Assembly: GCA_903884505.1 (NCBI GenBank)
Contig: CAISET010000029.1
Span: 1-64,000, forward strand
Length of the DNA: 64,000 bases
Direction: 5' to 3'
Source of the DNA: an uncultured Microcaldota archaeon
GTDB taxonomy: Archaea; Micrarchaeota; Micrarchaeia; Burarchaeales; Fermentimicrarchaeaceae
Both the position numbers and the translations under genes were made by a program. The notes under the pieces were generated by a model. It was given only the letters and a program-made list of their open reading frames with translations, was not told the origin of the DNA and searched no databases. Of this stretch, positions 24,685 through 32,923 are shown one piece after another; the first letter of the stretch is position 1; each line of letters begins with the position of its first letter.

Positions 24685-24969
24685 TCACGCCCTCTCTAGG
24701 TGGACCACCGGTATAATCAGCTTCTTTGTCATGCGGTAGTCCTGTATCTCAACGATGAACGCCTCGCCCCGCTTCCCGACCACCGTGCCTATCCTTCCCC
24801 TGTATCGGGGATGGGGCATGCCGCCGAAGTACGCGCTCTTATGGTCTATGTGCACGCGGTCCCCTATCGCGAAGGACTTCACGAGCTTCGTAATCCCGAG
24901 CCGCCTGGCCCCTATCCTTTTCCTGAGGAGCCGGCTCCTCTTTGACATCTTGCCTAAAGACCGTTTCAT
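24685..24969 (-). CDS. rpl21e: Ribosomal protein L21e
   Basis: The 94-residue large-subunit protein is shared by archaea and eukaryotes. It has a basic N-terminal tail, FAIGDRVHIDHKSAYFGGMPHPRYRGRIGTV (SH3-like barrel) and a VEI strand near the end. It starts an L21e, Rpb4, DUF655, KsgA operon, a gene order conserved in many archaea. ATG at 24969 follows GAGAGTGG. The probable TATA box is at 25035-25043. Confidence 0.95.
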   Translation of the reverse strand: MKRSLGKMSKRSRLLRKRIGARRLGITKLVKSFAIGDRVHIDHKSAYFGGMPHPRYRGRIGTVVGKRGEAFIVEIQDYRMTKKLIIPVVHLERA

Positions 24970-25032
24970 TCGACCACTCTCTCAGCGTGAGCGCTAACCC
25001 AAACCGTCTGAAGGATGAGTTTTGCCACCGCA

Positions 25033-25098
25033 GATATTTAAAACGTTCCTTCGTGGATGTCACGTCGGTTTTCGGGGTATTTAAAAAGGGTTTATAAA
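25033..25098. promoter_or_regulatory. Divergent promoters of rpl21e and the TBP-like gene
   Basis: A minus-strand TATA-like TTTAAATAT (25035-25043) faces rpl21e with a leader of about 40 nt. A plus-strand TTTATAAA (25091-25098) faces the TBP-like gene with a leader of about 40 nt carrying GGAGGAGAT. Both are inferred from spacing. Confidence 0.55.
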
Positions 25099-25160
25099 CT
25101 TATCCTCGCATAAGCTAATCCTTCCTTAAAAACCTTTTGGTGGGTCTGGAGGAGATACTA

Positions 25161-25532
25161 ATGGCGAAAAAAGTGAAGAAAGCTAAACCGAAGCTAAAGG
25201 CGAAACTCAGGGCAAAACCTAGGCCGAAGAAGGAGGTCAGCCCGCTTGAGGGCGTGAAGCCGGTGTTCAAGATAGAGAACATAGTCGCGTCAGCCGCCCT
25301 CGGGGTGGAGCTGGACCTCTACGCGATTGCGCAGCAGGTAAGGGATGTGGAGTACGAACCCGAGCAGTTCCCCGGCGCAATATTGAAGCTCAAGGACCCG
25401 AGGGCGTCGCTGCTGCTCTTCAAGAACGGCAAGATAATCTGCACGGGCTGCAAGAGCGCGGAAGAGGTCGAGTTCTCCATCAACAGGGCGGTCAAGCTGC
25501 TCTCGGCGCACGCGAGGAAGCTTAGGACCTAG
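25161..25532 (+). CDS. Single-repeat TATA-binding-protein homologue
   Basis: TBP recognises the TATA box and normally has two pseudo-symmetrical repeats (about 180 residues). This 123-residue protein has one: residues 35-113, with IENIVASAALG, YEPEQFPGAILKLKDP and FKNGKIICTGCKSAEEV, all classical TBP blocks. The first 30 residues are a Lys/Arg/Pro/Ala-rich tail. A stop follows directly and no second repeat is found in any frame before the next gene. ATG at 25161 has a GGAGGAGAT site. It could act as a homodimer, or a complete TBP may be encoded elsewhere. Confidence 0.88.
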   Translation: MAKKVKKAKPKLKAKLRAKPRPKKEVSPLEGVKPVFKIENIVASAALGVELDLYAIAQQVRDVEYEPEQFPGAILKLKDPRASLLLFKNGKIICTGCKSAEEVEFSINRAVKLLSAHARKLRT

Positions 25533-25586
25533 AGCCCCTCTTTTGTTCTTTTATACTTCAGCTGCCTAAATTAGGCCAGGTGCGTT

Positions 25587-26360
25587 ATGGGCGGCTTGGT
25601 GGTCGAGAAAAGCCTGCAGGACAATCGCTCGAAGGCCGAGCTGATGCGTGAGCTTTACCTTGCTTACGGGAGGGAGCCGCAGCTCCACCTACCGGAAGAG
25701 ATGATAACTCCGAAGCATGAGACGCTCATCGCCCTGAGGGAGATTTTCGCGGAGAGCAGCCGGGAGCTCGCGAACTATGAGAGGGTGAAGGATTCCATCC
25801 TCGAGGGAATACCGATGATGGCTGCAACTTTTGGGGATGATATCAATGCCTACAAGAACACGCTCAGAAGGATAGCCGACGCCGCGAAGTGGTTCGACAC
25901 GCTGAGTGACGGGCAGCGGCTGGAGGCCTTCGGGCTTGCGGTGAGGAACGACAGGCATTTTGAGGGCTTCGTCTCGAAGGCGGCGAGCGGGGATATGGCT
26001 TCCGTGGTCCTAAAGGGGCTTTACGGCGCAGGACAGCCCGAATTCGAGAATCATGCCAAGGATGTTCGGCCCGGGGGCGACTTCTTCGCGCAGGCAGAGG
26101 CGCTTTCCAAGCTGAAGCCGGATGCGCTTGAATCCCTCGGCGGAATGCTCACGCATGCGCTTAATTCGCCGCACATCGGGGTCAAGGTGAGGGGCGTGGT
26201 CCTGGCGCAGCTTGTGGCGATGGCGGAGAAGTTCGGCGACAGGGTGGAACTCTATGGTAAGGTGCTGATGGAGATAGAGGTTGCTGCGCCGGAGCTTGAG
26301 AAGAAGCATGACTATGAGATAACGGCTGCCGTTGCCGGTATTGTGAAGAACACGGCATAA
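25587..26360 (+). CDS. Helical protein of unknown function
   Basis: The 257-residue protein is all-helical and soluble, perhaps built from ARM/HEAT-like helical pairs (residues 95-240), with no catalytic motif. No family is assigned. ATG at 25587 lies 54 bp after the TBP-like gene; the gap contains TTTTATACTT, which may be a TATA box for it. It ends 30 bp before the 5S rRNA gene. Confidence 0.62.
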   Translation: MGGLVVEKSLQDNRSKAELMRELYLAYGREPQLHLPEEMITPKHETLIALREIFAESSRELANYERVKDSILEGIPMMAATFGDDINAYKNTLRRIADAAKWFDTLSDGQRLEAFGLAVRNDRHFEGFVSKAASGDMASVVLKGLYGAGQPEFENHAKDVRPGGDFFAQAEALSKLKPDALESLGGMLTHALNSPHIGVKVRGVVLAQLVAMAEKFGDRVELYGKVLMEIEVAAPELEKKHDYEITAAVAGIVKNTA

Positions 26361-26390
26361 GTGTTTTAAACCCGAATCCGCATATCTCTC

Positions 26391-26508
26391 TGCTCAGCGG
26401 CCACAGGGGCGAGGCAACACCCGTTCCCGTATCGAACACGGAAGTTAAGCTCGCCCACGGCTTGGGCTGTACTGCCATTCCGGCGGGAAGCCCTGCTGTT
26501 GCTGAGCA
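26391..26508 (+). rRNA. 5S ribosomal RNA
   Basis: The 118-nt gene is closed by helix I (TGCTCAGC with GCTGAGCA) and contains the invariant GAACACGGAAGTTAAGC region near 26434-26451. It lies alone, 23 kb from the 23S gene and on the other strand. A TATA-like GTTTTAAAC (26363-26371) is about 24 bp upstream, and a short T-run follows. Confidence 0.95.
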
Positions 26509-26536
26509 TTTTTATAACGATTAGCCGAAGGCCTTT

Positions 26537-26743
26537 CTATTTCTTCGCTGCCTCCATCATCTTCAGTTTCCTCACCATGAAGCCGGCGGTCCTCGCGTCC
26601 GGGACTTCGGCGAGGATTTCCACCGACCACTGCCCTTCCCTTCGCATGGCCGAGGAGGCGCCGCAGCCCTTGCACTTCAGCTCCGAGGAGGAGGTGGTCG
26701 CCTGTATGGCACCGCACTTCGGGCATCTCACTATGTAATACAT
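26537..26743 (-). CDS. DUF1922 zinc-ribbon protein
   Basis: The 68-residue protein is of the archaeal DUF1922 type: MYYIVRCPKCGAIQ...LKCKGCGAS holds two CxxC knuckles (residues 7-10 and 24-27) for one zinc, followed by a helical C-terminal half. The function of the family is unknown. It is transcribed away from hmgA. Confidence 0.88.
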   Translation of the reverse strand: MYYIVRCPKCGAIQATTSSSELKCKGCGASSAMRREGQWSVEILAEVPDARTAGFMVRKLKMMEAAKK

Positions 26744-26797
26744 CGGCTAATTGTCGAACTGCACTGTTTTTATTGGCTTTCGGTGAAAGTGGTGCCT

Positions 26798-27985
26798 ATG
26801 ACGGACCTTCTAGAGCGAGTGCTGAAGGGAGAGGTGAAGCTCCACGAGATTCAGGAGCACTGCCCCGTGCCGAAGGCGATTGCCATCAGAAGGAGGGCGA
26901 TTGAGGAGAGGCAGGGGGCGAAGCTGAAGCATGTTTCCAGCTATTCGATTGATTTGCCGGCTGTGACTGGGAGGAATATCGATTCGCCCATCGGTGCCGT
27001 GCAGGTGCCCGTAGGAGTCGCCGGGCCGCTGAAGGTGAAAGGGGAGCACGCGAATGGCGAGTACCCCGTCTTCCTTGCGACGACCGAGGGCGCGCTCGTG
27101 GCGAGCGTGAACAGGGGATGCACCGCGATTAATGCGGCAGGCGGCGCGGATGCGAAAGTTTTGAAGGACGAGATGACGAGGGCGCCGGTTTTCAAGGCGA
27201 AGAATGTGTCCGAGGCAGTGAAGTTTGTGGATTGGGTGGGCGGGAATTTCGCGAAGATTAGGGCGGAGGCGGAAGGGGAGTCGAAGTTCACAAAGCTGAA
27301 GTCTATTACGCCATTTTATATTGGAAGGAATGTCTGGCTGAGGTTCGCGTATGAGACCGGGGATGCGGCCGGCCTGAACATGGTGACGATTGCGACGCAG
27401 AGGGCATGCGACTGGATTGCCGCGAACCAGAAGGGCGCGAAGCTCGTGGCTTTGAGCGGAAATGTTTGCGTTGACAAGAAGGTGAGCGGCCTCAACTTCG
27501 TGCTCGGAAGGGGAAAGAGTGTAATCGCCGAGGCCGTGCTCACGAGGAAGGCGCTGAAAGGGGTGCTGAAGTGCAGCGCGGAGGAATTCGTTGATGTCAA
27601 TTACAGGAAGAACCTCCTCGGGTCCGTGATGGGCGTCTCAAGGGGATTCAACGCGCATGCCGCGAACGTCATTGCAGCAACGTTCATTGCGCTCGGGCAG
27701 GACCCCGCGCATGTTGTTGATGGCAGCATGGCCGTCACGACCGCGGAGCTTGAGGGGAACGGCGATGTTTACGTTTCTGTGACGATTCCCGCGCTTTGCG
27801 TTGGGACATTGGGCGGCGGGACGCGGGTGGAGACGCAGAGGGAGCTGCTGGATGCGATGAAAGTGAAAAGCTCGAAGGAGCTTGCTGAAGTAATTGCCGC
27901 CGCAGTTCTTGCCGGGGAGATTTCGCTCATAGGCGCGCTTGCGGAAGGTACGCTTGCGGGCGCGCATGCGAGGCTTGGAAGGTAG
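26798..27985 (+). CDS. hmgA: HMG-CoA reductase, class I
   Basis: The enzyme reduces HMG-CoA to mevalonate with NADPH, the key step of archaeal isoprenoid lipid synthesis. The 395-residue soluble protein has VPVGVAGPL, the TTEGALVASVNRG block with the catalytic Glu, the GDAAGLNM and GVSRGFNAHAAN segments, GQDPAHVVDGS, and the C-terminal AHARLGR with the catalytic His. The usual GHL three residues before is GTL here. ATG at 26798 was chosen; a GTG lies at 26783. The next gene begins three bases after its stop. Confidence 0.95.
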   Translation: MTDLLERVLKGEVKLHEIQEHCPVPKAIAIRRRAIEERQGAKLKHVSSYSIDLPAVTGRNIDSPIGAVQVPVGVAGPLKVKGEHANGEYPVFLATTEGALVASVNRGCTAINAAGGADAKVLKDEMTRAPVFKAKNVSEAVKFVDWVGGNFAKIRAEAEGESKFTKLKSITPFYIGRNVWLRFAYETGDAAGLNMVTIATQRACDWIAANQKGAKLVALSGNVCVDKKVSGLNFVLGRGKSVIAEAVLTRKALKGVLKCSAEEFVDVNYRKNLLGSVMGVSRGFNAHAANVIAATFIALGQDPAHVVDGSMAVTTAELEGNGDVYVSVTIPALCVGTLGGGTRVETQRELLDAMKVKSSKELAEVIAAAVLAGEISLIGALAEGTLAGAHARLGR

Positions 27986-27988
27986 ATT

Positions 27989-29791
27989 ATGGACAAGGCA
28001 GAAGTTTTTGCAGTCGCATTGGTTGGGCTGATTGCCCTTTCCGTCCCGCTCCTGAGCTCGGGATTGGCGCATTTCATAACCGGCGATTCCTATTCCCAAG
28101 CGCTGAAGGTTGAGAAGATTGCGAGAGGGGAGACGGTTGCCGATGCAACGCTTTTCCACACTGTTGCGGCGTTCGCTTATTCGAGGGCTGCGGCCTTCTC
28201 CGGGGGAGAGGGGTTCAACGTTGAGACGCTTGTGGCCGTGCTCAAGGTTCTTCCTGGGCTGCTCGGCCTCGTTGCGGGGCTTTCGGCCTATTTCATGCTC
28301 AGGGGAATTTTCAGCAAGGAAGTGAGCGCTGCGGGCGCCTTGCTGTCAGTCACCTCGGTAGCTTTTGTTTCCAGGTTCATGTCGAATGTCGTTGCGCCCG
28401 AGACACTGGGGCTTGCGCTCTTCCTCTGCGGAGCGGCGTTCAGCCTGCAGGCGCTCGGGAGGAAGGACTGGAGATACGCCCCGGGCGCCGTGCTGATGGG
28501 CGCCGCGTTCCTTGCGTGGAATGGGGCGGTGCTCGCATATGCTGCGCTTGCAATCGGGTTTGCTGCGCAGGTTGCGTACATGGAAGTTAAGCGGACGCGC
28601 GACAACCCAGTGCTCGTCGCCGCGGCGATTTCAATCGCCCTGCCTTTGCTGTTCCTCCCGCTTGCAAGCCTCTCGGGGCTGCCGGGGAATTTCGGCGCTG
28701 CGGAGGCGCTCGGCGGGCATTTCCTGCTGATTCCGCTGCTGCTGCTCGCATTACTGCTTGCGGCCGTGAAGGCATGGGGACGGCTCGAGGTCGGGGAATG
28801 GGACGCGCTGGCTTTCGGGGCGCTCGCCGGCTCCCTTATTATCACGGGCTATTCGCCGATTGCGGCGCTGCCCGGGTTCGTACTCGCGGCATGCGTTGCC
28901 CTGCGGGAGCTGCCAGGGATCTCGAATGGCAGGGTAGGGATTATCGTATTCGGGGCTGCTTCGGCGTTCGCTGCACTCATACTGCTGCTGGGGCTCATGA
29001 GCCAGCTGCCTGCCCTTCTCTTCGCGATGTTTGTCGGCGCTGCGGGCGGCTTCCTCGCTTCTATGTACGCGGGGAAAAGGCTTGCGGAGTATGCGCAGCT
29101 CTCGGTCGCCGTGATGCTCATTCTGGTTTCGCTCTCGTCCGCCGCCATTATGGCGCACTATGAGACTGACACGATGAGCCCCGAGATGGGTGCGGCACTT
29201 GCATGGATGAGCGAGAATACCACGCAGGGCGCGAAGCTCGCCGCGCCAGGGAATGCGGATGTGTTCGCCTTCATCGCGCAGAGGGAGGCCGAGAACGACA
29301 GTGCATTCGTTGCGGGGTGGCTGTTGAGCAATGAGAGCACTTCGCAGCTCAGGGCCAGGGGAATCGGCTACCTGGTGCTCGATGCTGGTGCGTTCGACGG
29401 AATCGAGGGGCTGAAGAACCTGTCCGGGAATGCGGATGTGCGGATTGAGTCCTACCTGTTCGCCAAGTTCCTGAAGGACGAGCAGGGCACGGTCTATGCG
29501 GCGTTCTACTCGAGCAACGGGAAGACAGCTTATATCCCCGCGGATGAAACAACCGGGAGCTTCCTGCCCGATGCGGATGCCCTGATGTTTGACGCGGCGG
29601 GGAACCTGATGAAGGTGCCGGTCGCAAGGTTCGTGCTGCTCCGGGATTCGGATGGGAAGGTTGTACGCGCCATCTACCCGTTTGAGAATTACGATGTGAA
29701 CCTTTTCAACGCGTATTTCGGGAGCGTGGAAGGGCTTTCCAAGGCCTACCCGCAGGGGAATGGGGAGGCGCGCGTGTTCAGGGTGGGATGA
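27989..29791 (+). CDS. STT3-like GT-C membrane glycosyltransferase
   Basis: The 600-residue protein has 10-12 transmembrane segments in the first 400 residues and a soluble C-terminal domain. The first loop holds FITGDSYSQALKVEKIARG, resembling the Asp-containing loop of STT3/AglB. The WWDYG motif needed for sequon binding is absent; the corresponding stretch reads ALAWMSENT. It is therefore likely a polyprenyl-phosphate-sugar-dependent transferase with another acceptor, or an inactive AglB paralogue. It lies between hmgA and the GlcNAc-1-phosphate transferase. Confidence 0.75.
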   Translation: MDKAEVFAVALVGLIALSVPLLSSGLAHFITGDSYSQALKVEKIARGETVADATLFHTVAAFAYSRAAAFSGGEGFNVETLVAVLKVLPGLLGLVAGLSAYFMLRGIFSKEVSAAGALLSVTSVAFVSRFMSNVVAPETLGLALFLCGAAFSLQALGRKDWRYAPGAVLMGAAFLAWNGAVLAYAALAIGFAAQVAYMEVKRTRDNPVLVAAAISIALPLLFLPLASLSGLPGNFGAAEALGGHFLLIPLLLLALLLAAVKAWGRLEVGEWDALAFGALAGSLIITGYSPIAALPGFVLAACVALRELPGISNGRVGIIVFGAASAFAALILLLGLMSQLPALLFAMFVGAAGGFLASMYAGKRLAEYAQLSVAVMLILVSLSSAAIMAHYETDTMSPEMGAALAWMSENTTQGAKLAAPGNADVFAFIAQREAENDSAFVAGWLLSNESTSQLRARGIGYLVLDAGAFDGIEGLKNLSGNADVRIESYLFAKFLKDEQGTVYAAFYSSNGKTAYIPADETTGSFLPDADALMFDAAGNLMKVPVARFVLLRDSDGKVVRAIYPFENYDVNLFNAYFGSVEGLSKAYPQGNGEARVFRVG

Positions 29792-30816
29792 TGAACATCG
29801 GTTTCTTCTTCGCGTGCGGGCTTGTCGTGCTCATCTCCTTTCTGACGGTCGTGCTCACTGCGCCCAGCCTTATCAGGCGGCTTGCGTTCAAGGGGTTCGT
29901 TTCGGAGGACGCCAACAAGCCGAGCAGGCCGAAGGTGCCGAAGTTCGGCGGGATAGCGGTTGTGCTCGGGTTCGCCCTCGCGGTCCTCATTTCCCTGCAG
30001 CTGCGCTCCGCGTCGCTCAACCTCGAGTTCATGCTCGCCGCGATAGCATCCACGGTCCTCATCGCGTTCCTCGGGCTGCTGGATGATGTGCTCGACATAC
30101 CGGACAGGTACCGCGTGCTGCTTCCGGTGTTCGCCGCGCTGCCGCTCATCGTCGTGAAGGCGGGGACTAGCGTGATGAACTTCTACCTTTTCACAATCGA
30201 CTTCAACCTTGGAATCTACACGCTGCCGGTTCTCGGGCCGGTGACTTTGAACCTCTACGGGCTGCTGCTTATCCCCCTCGCGGTGGTCGCGTGCTCGAAC
30301 CTCATCAACCTGCTCGCGGGCTTCAACGGCCTGGAGGCGGGGATTGGGGCGGTCACCTCGATATTCCTCGCGCTCTGCGCGCTGCTCCTCTATGCGCAGG
30401 GGTGGCCCGGGAGCGTGGAGGCGAGCTTCCTAATGTTCGCGCTCTTCGGGGCGTGCATGGGCTTTTTGCTTTTCAACTGGTTCCCTGCGAAGATGTTCCC
30501 CGGGAACGTCACCACTTACCTGATAGGCGCCGCGATAGTGAGCGCGGTCGTGATAGGCAATATGGAGAAGGCGGGCGTCATCTTGCTGATGCCGCAGATA
30601 ATCGAGTTCTTCCTGAAGGCGCGCTCCGGGTTCAGGGCCGAGAACTTCGGGAGGCCCGGGGTCGGCGGAAAGCTGTATTACAGCGGGAAGACCTATTCGC
30701 TCACGCATCTCTTCATGAAGATGTTCAGGCCCACCGAGAAGCAGCTCGTGGGCATGCTGCTCCTCGTGCAGTCGTTCTTCGGCCTGCTGGCGTTGGCGAG
30801 CATCGTCCTGGGCTGA
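29788..30816 (+). CDS. Polyprenyl-phosphate GlcNAc-1-phosphate transferase
   Basis: The membrane enzyme moves a sugar 1-phosphate from its UDP form to polyprenyl phosphate, the first step of lipid-linked glycan assembly (AglH/DPAGT1/MraY superfamily). The 342-residue protein has about ten transmembrane segments, the LGLLDDVLD aspartate pair near residue 95, and NLLAGFNGLEAG near residues 173-184. A polar loop at 280-300 (GRPGVGGKLYYSG) resembles the eukaryotic/archaeal branch. Its ATG overlaps the upstream stop. Confidence 0.9.
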   Translation: MMNIGFFFACGLVVLISFLTVVLTAPSLIRRLAFKGFVSEDANKPSRPKVPKFGGIAVVLGFALAVLISLQLRSASLNLEFMLAAIASTVLIAFLGLLDDVLDIPDRYRVLLPVFAALPLIVVKAGTSVMNFYLFTIDFNLGIYTLPVLGPVTLNLYGLLLIPLAVVACSNLINLLAGFNGLEAGIGAVTSIFLALCALLLYAQGWPGSVEASFLMFALFGACMGFLLFNWFPAKMFPGNVTTYLIGAAIVSAVVIGNMEKAGVILLMPQIIEFFLKARSGFRAENFGRPGVGGKLYYSGKTYSLTHLFMKMFRPTEKQLVGMLLLVQSFFGLLALASIVLG

Positions 30817-30819
30817 GCC

Positions 30820-31536
30820 TTATTTTCTTAGAACGAGGTCCATCGTGCTGATGGTCTGGTTCAGCGCCTCGTAGTCCGAGGTGCGCCCGATGTCCAGCCA
30901 GTAGTCATCGAAGACGTAGCCGTCGATTATCTCCTTCTTCTCGAGCAGGCGCGGGAAAACGTTCTTCGCGAAGTCGTCGTATTCCCTGATGTAGTTGAAA
31001 ATCTTCGGCTCGAATGCGTAGATACCCGCGTTGATAAGGTTCTCCACGATGGGCTTCTCGTCGAATCTTATTATCCGGTTGCTTTTGTCCAGGTGCGCGA
31101 TGCCGTACTCCAGCGGGACGCCGGTGCGCTTCAGGGCGATTGTGGCTATGCCGGGTGTCTTCTTGTGGTATTCGTAGAACTTGCGCATGTCCAGGGTGGT
31201 GAGGTGGTCGCCCATGACGACTATGAACGTGCCCTCCTGCAGCTCCTTTTTCGCGGGAAGGATTGAGCCTGCGGTGTTCAGCGGCTTGTTCACGTCCTCG
31301 ATTAGGTATTTTATCTTCACGCCGAACTCCGAGCCGTCCCCGAAGTATCTCATTATCTCCTCCTTCCTGTAGCCGACGGTGAACAGGAGGTCCTTGAAGC
31401 CGTGGTGCTTCAGGTTGTTGATGACGAACTCGAGTATGGGCCTCTTTCCCAGCGGGAGCATTGGCTTTGGGAGCGAATAGGTGTATGGCCTGAGCCTCGT
31501 CCCCATTCCCCCGCATAGGATTACTGCTTTCGTCAT
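30820..31536 (-). CDS. Sugar-phosphate nucleotidyltransferase
   Basis: The 238-residue protein has the signature GGMGTRLRPYTYSLPKPMLP near the N terminus, the VVMGDHLTTLD metal site and an ALKRTGVPLEYGIAHLD block. It makes an NDP-sugar from a sugar 1-phosphate; the base and sugar are not clear (UDP- or dTDP-glucose, or GDP-mannose). There is no C-terminal left-handed helix domain, so it is the short form. ATG at 31536 follows GGGTGTGA and overlaps the mutase stop. Confidence 0.88.
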   Translation of the reverse strand: MTKAVILCGGMGTRLRPYTYSLPKPMLPLGKRPILEFVINNLKHHGFKDLLFTVGYRKEEIMRYFGDGSEFGVKIKYLIEDVNKPLNTAGSILPAKKELQEGTFIVVMGDHLTTLDMRKFYEYHKKTPGIATIALKRTGVPLEYGIAHLDKSNRIIRFDEKPIVENLINAGIYAFEPKIFNYIREYDDFAKNVFPRLLEKKEIIDGYVFDDYWLDIGRTSDYEALNQTISTMDLVLRK

Positions 31537-31538
31537 AG

Positions 31539-32900
31539 TCACACCCTCGCAATTATTTGCTCCACTTTCTTTTTAAATTTGGCTAGGAGTTCGTCCGCCC
31601 TTTTCTGCGATTTCGCCTCTGCGAAGACGCGGAAGTAATTCTCGGTTCCGCTCGCCCTCGCAATCACCCAGCCGTCCTTGAAGTTGAGGCGCACGCCGTC
31701 GATTGTTATCGCTTTTGCACCTTTTTCCTTCGCAAATTCCTTCCGTATCCCTTCGAGTATCCTGCCCTTGTCCTTGTTTCCGCACTCGGCTTTCGACTTG
31801 GCGTTGAAGTAGGATGGGAGCGATGAGATGAGGGAGGAGAGCGGCTTGTGCGAGGCGCACATCTCCTCGACTATTTTCGCTGCGGTCATGAGGCCGTCCT
31901 TCCCCCAGGAGATTTCGGGCCAGACGACTCCCCCGACTTCCTCGCCGCCGAGTACCGCGTTCAGCGCCAGCATCTTCTCCGAGATGTACGGCGCGCCGAC
32001 CTTCACGTATTCCATCTTCCCGCCGCCCTTTTCCGCGGTTTCCTTTGTGACGTCGCTCGTCGCCACTGTGGTCACGACCAGGCCTTTCTTTTCACGCAGC
32101 TTCATCCGTATGCAGAGCGCGAAGGACTTGTCGCCCCAGATGTAGCCGCCCCTTTCATCAACGAATATTACGCGGTCGGCGTCGCCGTCCCACGCGATTC
32201 CCATGTCCGCATGCAGGGCTTTCACGCAGGCGATGAGGTCGGCGATGTTCGCTTCCGTTGGTTCCGAATTTCTGCCTGGGAAGAAGCCGTCCGGCTGCGC
32301 GTTCAATGTGATTACCCTGCAGCCGAGCTCCCTGAAGAGGCGCGGCGCGAAGAGGCCCGCGGTCCCGTTGCCGCAGTCGAGGATTAGGAAGGGCTTGCGC
32401 CCGGAGATTGCGGAGGACTTTATGTGCTTCTTTATCTCGGCAAGGTGCTCGCTTATCGCGGAGTTGCACCTGGCGGAATCCCTTATCTCGTTCCAGGCGA
32501 GGGGCCTGTGGCGCTTTGCCGCGAACAGCTTTTCTATCGTCTCCCCTTTCTCCTTGGAGATTCCAATCCCGTCCCTTCCGACGAACTTTAGCGCGTTCCA
32601 GTCAGGGGGGTTGTGGGAGGCGGTGACTATGATGCCGCCTGCGGCGCCCATCCGTTTCACCTCGAACTCGAGCGTCGGGGAGGGGACTACGCCCAAATCA
32701 ATGACCTCGCAGCCCGAGGAAAGGAGGCCCGCGATTGCCGCATTCTTCACCATCTTGCGCGAGGTGCGGGTGTCCGTGCCTACGAGGACCGTGCCCCCGC
32801 CGAGGTGCGTGCCGAACGCGGCCGACATCTCGGAAATGAACTCGGGTGTGAGGAGGTCCAGCTTCCCTCTTATGCCATAAGTGCCGAAGTAGGAGGCCAT
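31539..32900 (-). CDS. Phosphohexomutase (phosphomannomutase/phosphoglucosamine mutase)
   Basis: The 453-residue alpha-D-phosphohexomutase has FGTYGIRG at the N terminus, the phosphoserine loop TASHNPP near residues 93-99, the metal loop DGDADR near 245-250, the sugar loop GEEVGG, and the phosphate-binding RASGTENYFRV near 417-427. It interconverts hexose 6- and 1-phosphates and is coupled with the nucleotidyltransferase behind it. Confidence 0.93.
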   Translation of the reverse strand: MASYFGTYGIRGKLDLLTPEFISEMSAAFGTHLGGGTVLVGTDTRTSRKMVKNAAIAGLLSSGCEVIDLGVVPSPTLEFEVKRMGAAGGIIVTASHNPPDWNALKFVGRDGIGISKEKGETIEKLFAAKRHRPLAWNEIRDSARCNSAISEHLAEIKKHIKSSAISGRKPFLILDCGNGTAGLFAPRLFRELGCRVITLNAQPDGFFPGRNSEPTEANIADLIACVKALHADMGIAWDGDADRVIFVDERGGYIWGDKSFALCIRMKLREKKGLVVTTVATSDVTKETAEKGGGKMEYVKVGAPYISEKMLALNAVLGGEEVGGVVWPEISWGKDGLMTAAKIVEEMCASHKPLSSLISSLPSYFNAKSKAECGNKDKGRILEGIRKEFAKEKGAKAITIDGVRLNFKDGWVIARASGTENYFRVFAEAKSQKRADELLAKFKKKVEQIIARV

Positions 32901-32923
32901 GAAGAAGTTTCGGCGGCGGCTTA

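Noticed and set aside
28774-29163. Large overlapping frames inside the GT-C and AglB genes
   Set aside because: High GC content makes long shadow frames; their composition (Arg/Ala/Gly/Ser) is typical of shadows.
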